Source of the DNA: Acidobacteriota bacterium | Lineage (GTDB): Bacteria; Acidobacteriota; Terriglobia; Terriglobales; Acidobacteriaceae | Direction of reading: 5' to 3' | Assembly: GCA_021778815.1 (NCBI GenBank) | Contig: JAJYBW010000065.1 | Span: forward strand, 1 to 10,677 | Length of the DNA stretch: 10,677 nt | Shown: one piece after another, positions 1 to 5,395 of the stretch | How the letters are laid out: every line of letters begins with the position of its first letter | Position numbering within the stretch: the stretch's first letter is position 1 | Made by a program: the position numbers and the translations under genes | The notes under the pieces: model-generated | The model's input: the letters and a program-made list of their open reading frames with translations, nothing else | The model's database searches: none | Told to the model about the DNA's origin: nothing

Positions 1-180
1 CCAGCGGTTCGCCTTCTTGAATCTTTACTTCTGCCAAATGAGATTACACCTCCCAACGCTCCGGTTGGACACCCTCTAGAATACCGTATTTCTCCCTTCT
101 CCGATACCCAGCCCAAAACCCTAGCTAAAGGTTCAGATGATTTCCTTAGCGGGACGCGGCAGATTATCACCGTGACATAA
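1..180 (+). CDS. Possible C-terminal fragment of an upstream gene (unknown)
   Basis: The first forward frame is open from the window edge to a TAA at 178-180, giving 59 residues that end in DDFLSGTRQIITVT. It has no plausible internal start, so if real it is the tail of a gene beginning upstream. It ends 27 bases before the ATG at 208 of the next gene, which would suit a shared transcript. The support is weak. A 60-codon open stretch arises by chance fairly often, and one minus-strand frame is also open over roughly 1-200, starting MVEMVSPAPF. The plus reading is preferred only for its position in front of a same-strand gene. I recognise no family. Confidence 0.35.
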   Translation, partial: PAVRLLESLLLPNEITPPNAPVGHPLEYRISPFSDTQPKTLAKGSDDFLSGTRQIITVT

Positions 181-207
181 AACGGTGCAGGTGAGACCAT
201 CTCGACC

Positions 208-264
208 ATGAGTGAACGCCAAAAAAAAAATCGGCTGGGCCGCGACTCTTATCGGCCTATCTGA
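208..264 (+). other. A10 homopolymer joining two competing start frames
   Basis: The ATG at 208 opens a frame of only 18 codons before TGA at 262-264. The long 282-residue frame starts at GTG 212. Between them lies a run of ten A residues at 221-230. With nine A (or twelve), translation from 208 continues directly into the long frame and yields a 283-residue protein. The tract could reflect a phase-variable gene, transcriptional slippage, or a one-base assembly error. The sequence alone cannot separate these. Confidence 0.6.
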
Positions 265-1060
265 CTACGGAATCGAAATTATTGATTCGGTGGGAAGATG
301 GGATATCTTAAGCCACATTCCTCATTTCGGATGGCTAGCTTCGAGGTGGTTTTCGCCGATTTTGATTTTCAGTGGAATGCTAATCATAATCGGAGCGAGA
401 GATCGCATTGGCGGGATAAATTCCCGTCCATTCCAAAACCCCGCAAAACTTCCATCTTGGGTTGTGCTCCTGCTATTGCTACCGTGCGCGGCTACGTTAG
501 CACTGCTAGGAGCCGGAGTGATGCTGTGGTTTTATACCCCTCCAAATATCTCCAGCAGATGGTCTAACTTTTCTCCGCCTGCAGATCCCTCAGCCTATGT
601 CATCCCGAGCGAGCCATCACCGTATTCTCCCAGTGTGTCTGTCAAGCAAACACTTGTCGAAAATCACGGACAGATAACTGGCGGACAGATTAACGGCAAT
701 ACCCTTATTTCCGAGACGGATTCCCCGCAAAAGCATGTGGGGGTCCTTATCGGGAAGGGAGTGAAGGGAAGAATCCCCGATATCACTGGCGCGGTTTTCT
801 GCTTTGGGGGCGACTGGAAATGTTTTCTATCGGACGCAAAGGTTCAGTTGCAGAACGGACAGACCGAAAAATTTGACGATCTGGTCCTGAGGTTTAATCG
901 AGTGATCGACATACGCACATTGGGGCATCCCAACCAAGCGAAAGAATGCCACCAGGAGGTCGCCAATGCAGTGTTGTTGTTACGGGGAAATGCTAAAGAT
1001 GAGTCGGCAACGGTCAAATCTCTCCTTTCTGATGTCCCCGTATGCTTTAAGCAGCCGTGA
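212..1060 (+). CDS. Hypothetical membrane-anchored protein with disputed 5' end
   Basis: The long frame encodes 282 residues from a GTG at 212. Two hydrophobic segments are visible, about residues 46-62 and 82-107 (the latter containing VVLLLLLPCAATLALLG). A Pro/Ser-rich linker follows at about 112-142, then a soluble domain at 143-282. This suggests a two-pass membrane anchor with a C-terminal domain on one face. The soluble part has a Gly/Asn-rich patch (GQITGGQINGNT, 153-164) and cysteines near 197, 204, 244 and 278. I do not recognise the family. The start is doubtful: an ATG at 208, 12 bases after an AGGTGAG at 189-195, is in another frame and stops at 262-264. Removing one A from the A10 run at 221-230 joins that ATG to this frame, giving MSERQKKIGW. 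Base composition looks more AT-rich than in the genes to the right. Confidence 0.6.
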   Translation: MNAKKKIGWAATLIGLSDYGIEIIDSVGRWDILSHIPHFGWLASRWFSPILIFSGMLIIIGARDRIGGINSRPFQNPAKLPSWVVLLLLLPCAATLALLGAGVMLWFYTPPNISSRWSNFSPPADPSAYVIPSEPSPYSPSVSVKQTLVENHGQITGGQINGNTLISETDSPQKHVGVLIGKGVKGRIPDITGAVFCFGGDWKCFLSDAKVQLQNGQTEKFDDLVLRFNRVIDIRTLGHPNQAKECHQEVANAVLLLRGNAKDESATVKSLLSDVPVCFKQP

Positions 1061-1072
1061 GCTCCTCGTATG

Positions 1073-1115
1073 CCGGGTGCCCCATTCAAGCCCTCCGTTG
1101 GCTTGAGTGGGATGG
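1073..1115. repeat. Dispersed hairpin repeat, copy 1
   Basis: The left boundary reads CCGGGTGCC. A stem-loop follows, with left arm 1081-1092 (CCCATTCAAGCC), a seven-base loop at 1093-1099 and right arm 1100-1111 (GGCTTGAGTGGG). The arms make 12 pairs, one of them a T-G wobble. The unit continues into GATGGA. Its flanks match copy 2 at 2111, but the inner stem sequence differs while pairing is kept. It begins 12 bases after the stop codon of the membrane-protein gene. Confidence 0.7.
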
Positions 1116-1315
1116 AAAGACTCATTCCTCCTCCCACGCCGCGTCTTTTCATTCTTCTTCGGTCAGGATTGCTTCATAGTCCCGACCACCATAGAAAATC
1201 CCGTCTATATTGACCCGATCTCGGCTCACGTTGAAGGCAATCGCCTGCAATCCAGGCTCGATAGCCCAACGCCCAAATCACTGGATACGCGTCGGCCTTA
1301 GAAGATGGATCTAGT

Positions 1316-2032
1316 TCATCGCGACGATTTCGGAAGGCCTGCCAAATCTCGGGCTCTATGCAGCCAGAAATTCACTTGCTCAGCCGGTTTGCGTTCCGGA
1401 TGTTGCGTCCAGAGTGCTGGTGTCTCGCCTTTCATCCACCAGACATCGGGAACGGTGCAGGCGCGAATCCTCTCACTTTTCGTCCATCTTTTTGCCGGGG
1501 CGTTGAGAGCGGAAACGATTATGTCGCTCATAACTGGGTCACTTCCCGCGACAAAAACGGTGAGGGCCGGCCGGTATTCAGCTATTTCCGCCTGCAAGGT
1601 GCGGATTGCCAGCTCGGTTTGCATGGTGAGCAACCGCCCCTTCGGATTCCCATTTTTTCGGCCGATCTTAGCGACATTGCTCCAGATAACTCCGTCAGCA
1701 CCAAGTGCGAGCGCCGCGAGTCTGTAGTAGAAACACCAAAACGCGCTATTCTTGGCCCCGCCATCTATGAACGTCCGGTTACGGCAAAGACGATCGCGGA
1801 TGATCGCTTTTTTTTGTCGCCGTGAGAAAGATTTAAATTCTGAAGTTCCCCAATCGCCATTCGTGGCTTTGCCGACAAGCAAGATAGGACCTGCGGGGCC
1901 TTCGCTGCTGGCAGCTGAAAAGAACGGAGCTGTCACCGGTAGCCCTTCGCCTTCCAATTGCTCGTGTAAATCAAGCCACTCCGACCAAATCCCCATCAGT
2001 CGATTACCAGGAACCGCGTATGGGGCTTTCAT
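1316..2032 (-). CDS. Uracil-DNA glycosylase-superfamily-like protein
   Basis: This encodes 238 residues on the minus strand. ATG at 2030-2032 is preceded by GGAG at 2039-2042 with a six-base spacer, a good ribosome site. The fold resembles the uracil-DNA glycosylase superfamily. A strand-turn motif ILLVGKATNGDW (50-61) sits where that family has its water-activating loop. AFWCFYYRLA (97-106) and IWSNVAKIG (116-124) form the core, and a late His-Pro pair in LWTQHP (207-212) recalls the HPS motif. The canonical catalytic motifs are not exact, so glycosylase activity is not assured. It may be a divergent member with another role. It is a lone gene opposed to both neighbours and flanked by hairpin repeats. 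Family membership is inferred from motif pattern only, but the gene looks real. Confidence 0.7.
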   Translation of the reverse strand: MKAPYAVPGNRLMGIWSEWLDLHEQLEGEGLPVTAPFFSAASSEGPAGPILLVGKATNGDWGTSEFKSFSRRQKKAIIRDRLCRNRTFIDGGAKNSAFWCFYYRLAALALGADGVIWSNVAKIGRKNGNPKGRLLTMQTELAIRTLQAEIAEYRPALTVFVAGSDPVMSDIIVSALNAPAKRWTKSERIRACTVPDVWWMKGETPALWTQHPERKPAEQVNFWLHRARDLAGLPKSSR

Positions 2033-2110
2033 TCAGGTCTCCAATCTAGAAAATCCCGACTGTGGCTATTATTGGCCAGTCTTCGTTCAAGCGGAAACCG
2101 ATTGCCGGGC

Positions 2111-2155
2111 TCCGGGTGCCCCAGGTCTCGATTCTGAGACCTGGGATGGATTTGT
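2111..2155. repeat. Dispersed hairpin repeat, copy 2
   Basis: A CCGGGTGCC left flank leads into a perfect 10-bp stem. The arms are 2120-2129 (CCCAGGTCTC) and 2136-2145 (GAGACCTGGG), with a six-base loop between them. The right flank GATGGATTT matches copy 1 for GATGGA. With copy 3 it shares the inner arms GGTCTC/GAGACC and a downstream GATTT..GCCGTCG. Confidence 0.75.
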
Positions 2156-2175
2156 GCCGTCGTTTATAGAACATA

Positions 2176-2185
2176 CCCCCCCCCC
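2176..2185. repeat. C10 homopolymer tract
   Basis: A run of ten C residues lies 207 bases upstream of the lactonase ATG, between hairpin repeat copy 2 and the 2189-2211 hairpin. Tracts of this length are prone to slippage in replication and to sequencing error. No promoter hexamers flank it clearly. Confidence 0.8.
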
Positions 2186-2188
2186 TTA

Positions 2189-2211
2189 GAAAGCGTTGTC
2201 GGCACGCTTTC
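2189..2211. repeat. 8-bp perfect hairpin (GAAAGCGT / ACGCTTTC)
   Basis: The arms at 2189-2196 and 2204-2211 pair perfectly over eight bases around a seven-base loop. No T-run follows on either strand, so it does not look like an intrinsic terminator. It may be an operator or a remnant of the repeat family; the sequence does not decide. Confidence 0.5.
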
Positions 2212-2382
2212 ACCCGCAATAGACAATGAAGATGCGTGAAGCTGTTAACGCAAAATCACTTCCCAGAAGCCCGTTTCACAACGCGAATCCGGCAACACCA
2301 AGGATCCGAATGCGAAACCGCAGAGCGGACTGATACGCTTCAGAGAGGCCGTGCCATCACTTGCGCGGCAACTGGAGGAAAG

Positions 2383-3594
2383 ATGGGTGTTGCAAACTGT
2401 AGCTTCTTGAAGGCGTGCGTTCGGGTTGCGCCGGGCATCATGGCGGCGGTGTTCGTCGCGACCGTGGCATTGGGACAACTGAACGCGCAGCCACCGCACC
2501 CACAAACTGCCCGCAGCTACTTCGTCTATGTGGGAGGCGGCGGAATCCATCAGTACCGCTTTGACGCCAAGACGGGCACTCTTAAGTCGCTGGGACTGGC
2601 AGCTCCGGTGAGTGGCGAATCGTGGCTCGCCACCGATCCCCAGCACCGCTATCTGTATACGATCGGGGCGCCCGCCAGCGCGCCGAACCAGGCCGATCTG
2701 CAGGGCGGATCAATCAGCAGCTACTCCATCGATCCCAAAACCGGCGCTCTGACATATCGCAACAGCGTGTCCTCGCCCAGTACCGCACATATCAGCCTGG
2801 ACCAGACCGGCAAAATTCTGTTTTCGGCGAACTATGGCAGCGGCTCCGTTTCGTCGTTTGCCATTAAGGACGACGGCAGCATCGGCGAAAGGACGTACCT
2901 GGACCAGCACACGGGGTCGAGCGTCAATCCGTTGCGACAGACCAAGCCGCACGCCCATTCCGTCGTCGTCTCACCCGACAACCGCTTCGTCTTCTCACCC
3001 GACCTGGGCCTCGACAAGATCTTCATCTACAAGATCGACACAGCCAGGCAGACCATCACGCCCAACGACCCGGCCTACGTGAAGGTGAAGCCGGGACTGG
3101 GGCCGCGGCACTTCGCCTTTGGCACCAGCGGCAAGTTTGCGTATGCGGTGTGCGAAATGGGATCGGCCGTAGTCACGTTCCGCTACGATGCGGCCAGGGG
3201 CACCCTCACTCCTATTCAGACCAGCTCGATTCTGCCCCCCAATCCCACACCAGAAGATCAGGGGTCTGAGATACGGATGGCTCCTTCGGGCAAGTATCTG
3301 TACACCTCCAACCAGGGCCCCGAGGCAGATTCGAAGCTGGCGGATGGCTATGTGACCGTCTTTCAGGTCGACAGCAAGAGCGGGATGACGAAGCAGATTC
3401 AGGTTCAGCCGACAGGCGGCAAGGAAGTCCGGAGCTTCGTCATCGACCCCACCGGAAAGTACCTGCTGGCGGGGAATGGAGTTTCCAACACGGTCGTGGA
3501 GTTCGCCATCCGCAAAGACGGCAAGCTGAGTCCGATCAAGCAGAAGATCGATATTGCGTCGCCGGCTTCGTTCCTCTTCATTCCCGCACCATGA
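2383..3594 (+). CDS. Exported lactonase-family beta-propeller protein (6-phosphogluconolactonase-like)
   Basis: This encodes 403 residues from ATG 2383, chosen because GGAGG lies at 2374-2378 and a signal peptide begins there. The frame is open to 2236, but the extra 49 residues look non-coding. Residues 1-36 form a signal peptide: basic patches, a hydrophobic core at about 18-31, and a likely cleavage near LNAQ (33-36). The rest has the repeating blade pattern of the seven-bladed lactonase family (the Pgl/YbhE type), with about one blade per 50 residues, such as SIDPKTGALTY (115-125) and FVIDPTGKYLLAGN (352-365). Family-type motifs include HAHSVVVSPDNRFVF (190-204), PGLGPRHFAF (237-246) and SEIRMAPSGKYLYTSNQG (295-312). 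Cytoplasmic Pgl opens 6-phosphogluconolactone; export makes that substrate unlikely here. A role on an extracytoplasmic sugar lactone is my inference. The gene stands alone, with a terminator 187 bases downstream. Confidence 0.85.
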   Translation: MGVANCSFLKACVRVAPGIMAAVFVATVALGQLNAQPPHPQTARSYFVYVGGGGIHQYRFDAKTGTLKSLGLAAPVSGESWLATDPQHRYLYTIGAPASAPNQADLQGGSISSYSIDPKTGALTYRNSVSSPSTAHISLDQTGKILFSANYGSGSVSSFAIKDDGSIGERTYLDQHTGSSVNPLRQTKPHAHSVVVSPDNRFVFSPDLGLDKIFIYKIDTARQTITPNDPAYVKVKPGLGPRHFAFGTSGKFAYAVCEMGSAVVTFRYDAARGTLTPIQTSSILPPNPTPEDQGSEIRMAPSGKYLYTSNQGPEADSKLADGYVTVFQVDSKSGMTKQIQVQPTGGKEVRSFVIDPTGKYLLAGNGVSNTVVEFAIRKDGKLSPIKQKIDIASPASFLFIPAP

Positions 3595-3650
3595 AACATG
3601 TTTCCGCTAGCCATTGCGTGCAGAATAGAAAACAAGCTGGCTCCGCTACA

Positions 3651-3708
3651 CGCCGGGTGCCTGTAGAAGGTCTCGTATCTGAGACCTGGCCTAGATTTAA
3701 GCCGTCGG
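3651..3708. repeat. Dispersed hairpin repeat, copy 3 (degenerate)
   Basis: This copy begins CGCCGGGTGCC and has inner arms AGGTCTC (3668-3674) and GAGACCT (3681-3687), 7 bp perfect with a six-base loop. The outer CCC/GGG part of the stem is lost. AGATTT..GCCGTCG downstream matches copy 2, so the related unit extends about 20 bases past the hairpin. Confidence 0.65.
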
Positions 3709-3780
3709 ATCCTGGCACAGAATTTCACCTGAAAACGGTAGAATGGTTCTAGGCGTCGCAACGCGCCAATTCCCTCTTTG

Positions 3781-3803
3781 GCACGCTGCGTGCGATTTTT
3801 TTT
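3781..3803 (+). terminator. Intrinsic terminator
   Basis: GCACG (3781-3785) pairs with CGTGC (3789-3793) around a three-base loop, and eight T residues follow at 3796-3803. The stem is short, but with the T-run it fits a rho-independent terminator on the plus strand. It would end transcription from the lactonase gene before the promoter at 3870. Confidence 0.55.
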
Positions 3804-3869
3804 AGAAACCGGCAACTTTTCCTCGGTTTCCCGGACGAAAAAGCTTCTTATCCATTTAGAATCAGCAGC

Positions 3870-3896
3870 TTGACTCACTTCCCGCCCTCGTATAAT
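3870..3896 (+). promoter_or_regulatory. Candidate sigma70 promoter for the carbonic anhydrase gene
   Basis: TTGACT (3870-3875) and a perfect TATAAT (3891-3896) are separated by 15 bases, somewhat short of the ideal 17. The TATAAT lies inside the first unit of the 21-bp repeat array. The position downstream of a terminator and upstream of the gene at 4078 supports the call. The leader would be about 175 bases. Confidence 0.5.
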
Positions 3897-3973
3897 CCTT
3901 CAACTATCCTGCATAATCCTTCAACTCCGCTGCATAATCCTTCAACTATTCCGTATAAACCTTCAACTATTTG
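3890..3973. repeat. Four tandem 21-bp direct repeats
   Basis: The units begin at 3890, 3911, 3932 and 3953. The shared core is ATAATCCTTCAACT in the first three and ATAAACCTTCAACT in the fourth; the last six or so bases of each unit vary. Each unit carries a -10-like hexamer: TATAAT, CATAAT, CATAAT, TATAAA. The 21-bp period is two helical turns, so the cores lie on one face of the DNA. The array sits about 105 bases before the gamma carbonic anhydrase start. Confidence 0.85.
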
Positions 3974-4077
3974 TCTTTTGACGCCCCCGCACTCCAAAAT
4001 TCCGCCCCTTTGCCTTTTCCCGCCTCTCTCGGCCACGCCCCCCTCCCGCCTCGTAAAATAAAGCAGGCCCACTCCCG

Positions 4078-4608
4078 ATGATTCGTTCCTATCAAGGCAA
4101 ATCGCCCATCATTCCGCCGTCCTGTTATGTGGATGTCTCCGCCCAAATCATCGGCGACGTCACCCTCGGCGAGCATTCCAGCATCTGGATGAACGCCGTG
4201 ATCCGCGGCGACGTGCATTCCATCCGCATCGGCGCCAACTCCAATGTGCAGGACTGCTCCGTGCTGCACGGCATGCGCTATCGTTATCCCGTCATCGTCG
4301 GCGACTGGGTCACCGTCGGCCACAACGCCACCGTCCACGGCTGCATCGTAGAAGATGCCTGCCTGATCGGCATGGGCGTGGTCATCCTGAACAACGCGCA
4401 CATTGGCGAAGGCTCCATCATCGCCGCCGGCGCAGTCATCCCTGAAAACACCATCGTCCCTCCGCGAACCTTATGGGCCGGCGTGCCCGGCAAGCAGCGC
4501 CGCGAACTCAGCGACGCCGATCGCGACACGATCTTGATGTACGCGAAAAATTACCTCGACTACACCCGCATCTACCTCAAAGAAACCGGCAACGTATCCA
4601 CTTCCTGA
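4078..4608 (+). CDS. Gamma-class carbonic anhydrase family protein
   Basis: The 176-residue length is typical for this single-domain left-handed beta-helix family (YrdA/PaaY/Cam-like). Hexapeptide-type repeats run from about residue 15 to 125, for example AQIIGDVTLGEHSSIWMNAVIRGD. The three expected zinc-binding histidines are visible: H64 in VLHG, and H82 and H87 in VGHNATVHG. The family's RGD (43-45) and NVQD (56-59) are also present. A C-terminal helix (about 145-168) packs on the helix in relatives. It probably acts as a cytoplasmic trimer. Members may hydrate CO2, but many lack measurable activity, so the substrate is not certain. The ribosome site is weak, with GCAGG at 4063-4067 ten bases before the ATG. 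It is probably driven from the promoter at 3870 and followed after 67 bases by yggX. Confidence 0.9.
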   Translation: MIRSYQGKSPIIPPSCYVDVSAQIIGDVTLGEHSSIWMNAVIRGDVHSIRIGANSNVQDCSVLHGMRYRYPVIVGDWVTVGHNATVHGCIVEDACLIGMGVVILNNAHIGEGSIIAAGAVIPENTIVPPRTLWAGVPGKQRRELSDADRDTILMYAKNYLDYTRIYLKETGNVSTS

Positions 4609-4675
4609 CATCGAAGCAAACAGACTCCCAACACCGTACACTAGAGAAGAGCATTATTTCCGGAGCGAACAAGCA

Positions 4676-4948
4676 ATGGCACACATGGTTCAATGCGCGA
4701 AGTACAAAACGCAGATGGAAGGGCTCGACGAGCCGCCTTTTGACAGCGATTTCGGCAACAAGATTTATCACAGCGTCTCCAAACAGGCCTGGGGCGAGTG
4801 GTTGGAGCGCCAGAAGATGCTGCTGAATGAATATCGCCTGCAGCCATGGACTCCCGAGGCTCAGGAGTTTCTGGTCGAGCAGATGAACCAATTTTTCTTC
4901 GGAGAAGGCTCGGCCATGCCGAAGGAATATGTTCCTCCAACTGCATAG
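4676..4948 (+). CDS. yggX: Fe(2+)-trafficking / oxidative damage protection protein YggX
   Basis: The 90-residue length matches the YggX family. Family features are V5-Q-C7 with the conserved cysteine, EGLDEPPFDSDFGNKIYHSVSKQAW (15-39), WLERQKMLLNEYRL (42-55) and EQMNQFFFGEG (68-78). Relatives are small cytoplasmic proteins linked to iron handling and protection of iron-sulphur clusters from oxidation. The first ATG is preferred over the one at 4685 because it aligns with the family N-terminus and follows GGAG at 4662-4665 by ten bases. It lies 67 bases downstream of the carbonic anhydrase gene on the same strand and may share its transcript. I saw no clear separate promoter. Confidence 0.93.
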   Translation: MAHMVQCAKYKTQMEGLDEPPFDSDFGNKIYHSVSKQAWGEWLERQKMLLNEYRLQPWTPEAQEFLVEQMNQFFFGEGSAMPKEYVPPTA

Positions 4949-5004
4949 ATAATTTGTGGAACGTGTTTCGGGTCGAGGAGGCAGTGTAAACTGTGTCAGA
5001 CCCT

Positions 5005-5023
5005 GCGTTCATCCTTTGAACGC
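5005..5023. repeat. 7-bp hairpin just upstream of tRNA-Pro
   Basis: GCGTTCA (5005-5011) and TGAACGC (5017-5023) pair perfectly around a five-base loop and end six bases before the tRNA. There is no T-run, so it is not an ordinary terminator. It may lie in the tRNA precursor leader or be a protein-binding site. Confidence 0.5.
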
Positions 5024-5029
5024 GACCGT

Positions 5030-5106
5030 CGGGACGTGGCTCAGCCTGGTAGAGCACTCGCTTGGGGTGCGAGGGGTCGGCAGTTCAAATCTGCCCGTCC
5101 CGACCA
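5030..5106 (+). tRNA. tRNA-Pro (anticodon GGG)
   Basis: The 77-base gene folds as a full cloverleaf. The acceptor arms are CGGGACG (5030-5036) and CGTCCCG (5096-5102), followed by A and an encoded CCA at 5104-5106. The anticodon stem is CTCGC/GCGAG with loop TTGGGGT (5062-5068), placing anticodon GGG at 5064-5066 and G at position 37, as expected for proline tRNAs. The T arm contains GTTCAAAT. This tRNA reads CCC and CCT codons. I see no second copy of its 3' end in the window, so there is no sign of an integrated element here. Confidence 0.97.
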
Positions 5107-5395
5107 TTGAAGATATTACTTTCCTGATTTCCGAACATCTCCAGGCTGGGAGAGATTCCACTTACATCAGAAGAGACAAGGATGCTGGTGCTTAGCGCAT
5201 TGCAAACCCTTGGCTGGTTCGCAAGGATCACAACACGCTAATTCCGGCGAAATAATTGGATTGTTCCCCTCGCAGACACGGCATCGTACCCCGAGTGGTA
5301 TGTTGGGGTGGTCGATACTTACTGCCAAACCGTGATGATCTCGAGCTGGTCAGTCGGTTGACGGTGGAAGTATCCGGTTGTCTCCGTAGAGCCGA
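5107..5395 (+). promoter_or_regulatory. Upstream region of the fucose operon, with inverted repeats
   Basis: These 289 bases before the kinase should hold the operon promoter and operator, but no strong -35/-10 pair stands out. A TTGACG at 5358-5363 has no good partner. Two imperfect inverted repeats are visible. One pairs TTGC.AACC (5200-5208) with GGTT.GCAA (5216-5224). The other pairs ATCG.ACCCC (5283-5292) with GGGGT...CGAT (5305-5316). Either could bind a sugar-responsive regulator; this is inference. Confidence 0.35.

Larger units (their letters stand above)
2033..2382. other. Intergenic region between divergent genes
   Basis: This 350-base gap separates the minus-strand glycosylase-like gene from the plus-strand lactonase and must hold both promoters. 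It contains hairpin repeat copy 2, a C10 run at 2176-2185 and an 8-bp hairpin at 2189-2211. I saw no convincing -35/-10 pair in either direction. The lactonase frame is open upstream to 2236, but that stretch lacks a ribosome site and precedes the signal peptide, so I treat it as non-coding. Confidence 0.6.
3595..4077. other. Long intergenic region with repeats and control signals
   Basis: These 483 bases hold hairpin repeat copy 3, an intrinsic terminator (3781-3803), a sigma70-like promoter (3870-3896) and four 21-bp tandem repeats (3890-3973). A pyrimidine-rich stretch of about 100 bases then leads to the carbonic anhydrase start. A 157-codon minus-strand frame (3405-3878) and small frames across the repeats look accidental. 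Confidence 0.65.

Noticed and set aside
844..1152. Minus-strand 102-codon frame
   Set aside because: It overlaps the 3' end of the membrane-protein gene and hairpin repeat copy 1, and its protein has no domain-like pattern.
1305..1825. Plus-strand frames of 140 and 155 codons
   Set aside because: They are antisense to the glycosylase-like gene, which has a good ribosome site and recognisable motifs; these show neither.
2236..2382. N-terminal extension of the lactonase frame
   Set aside because: It would put 49 residues before a normal signal peptide, and a strong GGAGG site precedes the ATG at 2383.
3405..3878. Minus-strand 157-codon frame
   Set aside because: It runs antisense through the lactonase 3' end, hairpin repeat copy 3 and the terminator, so it is a composite of non-coding pieces.
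3890..3973. CRISPR array or replication iterons
   Set aside because: The units are directly tandem without spacers of typical length, and there is no replication gene or cas gene nearby.
3870..4072. Small frames on both strands encoding 7-residue repeats
   Set aside because: The peptide repeats are simply the 21-bp DNA repeats read in frame; 21 is divisible by three, so any frame repeats.
5081..5106. tRNA 3' end as an integration site
   Set aside because: No second copy of the tRNA 3' end and no integrase gene are visible in the window.
4956..5195. Plus-strand 79-codon frame
   Set aside because: It reads straight through the tRNA-Pro gene.
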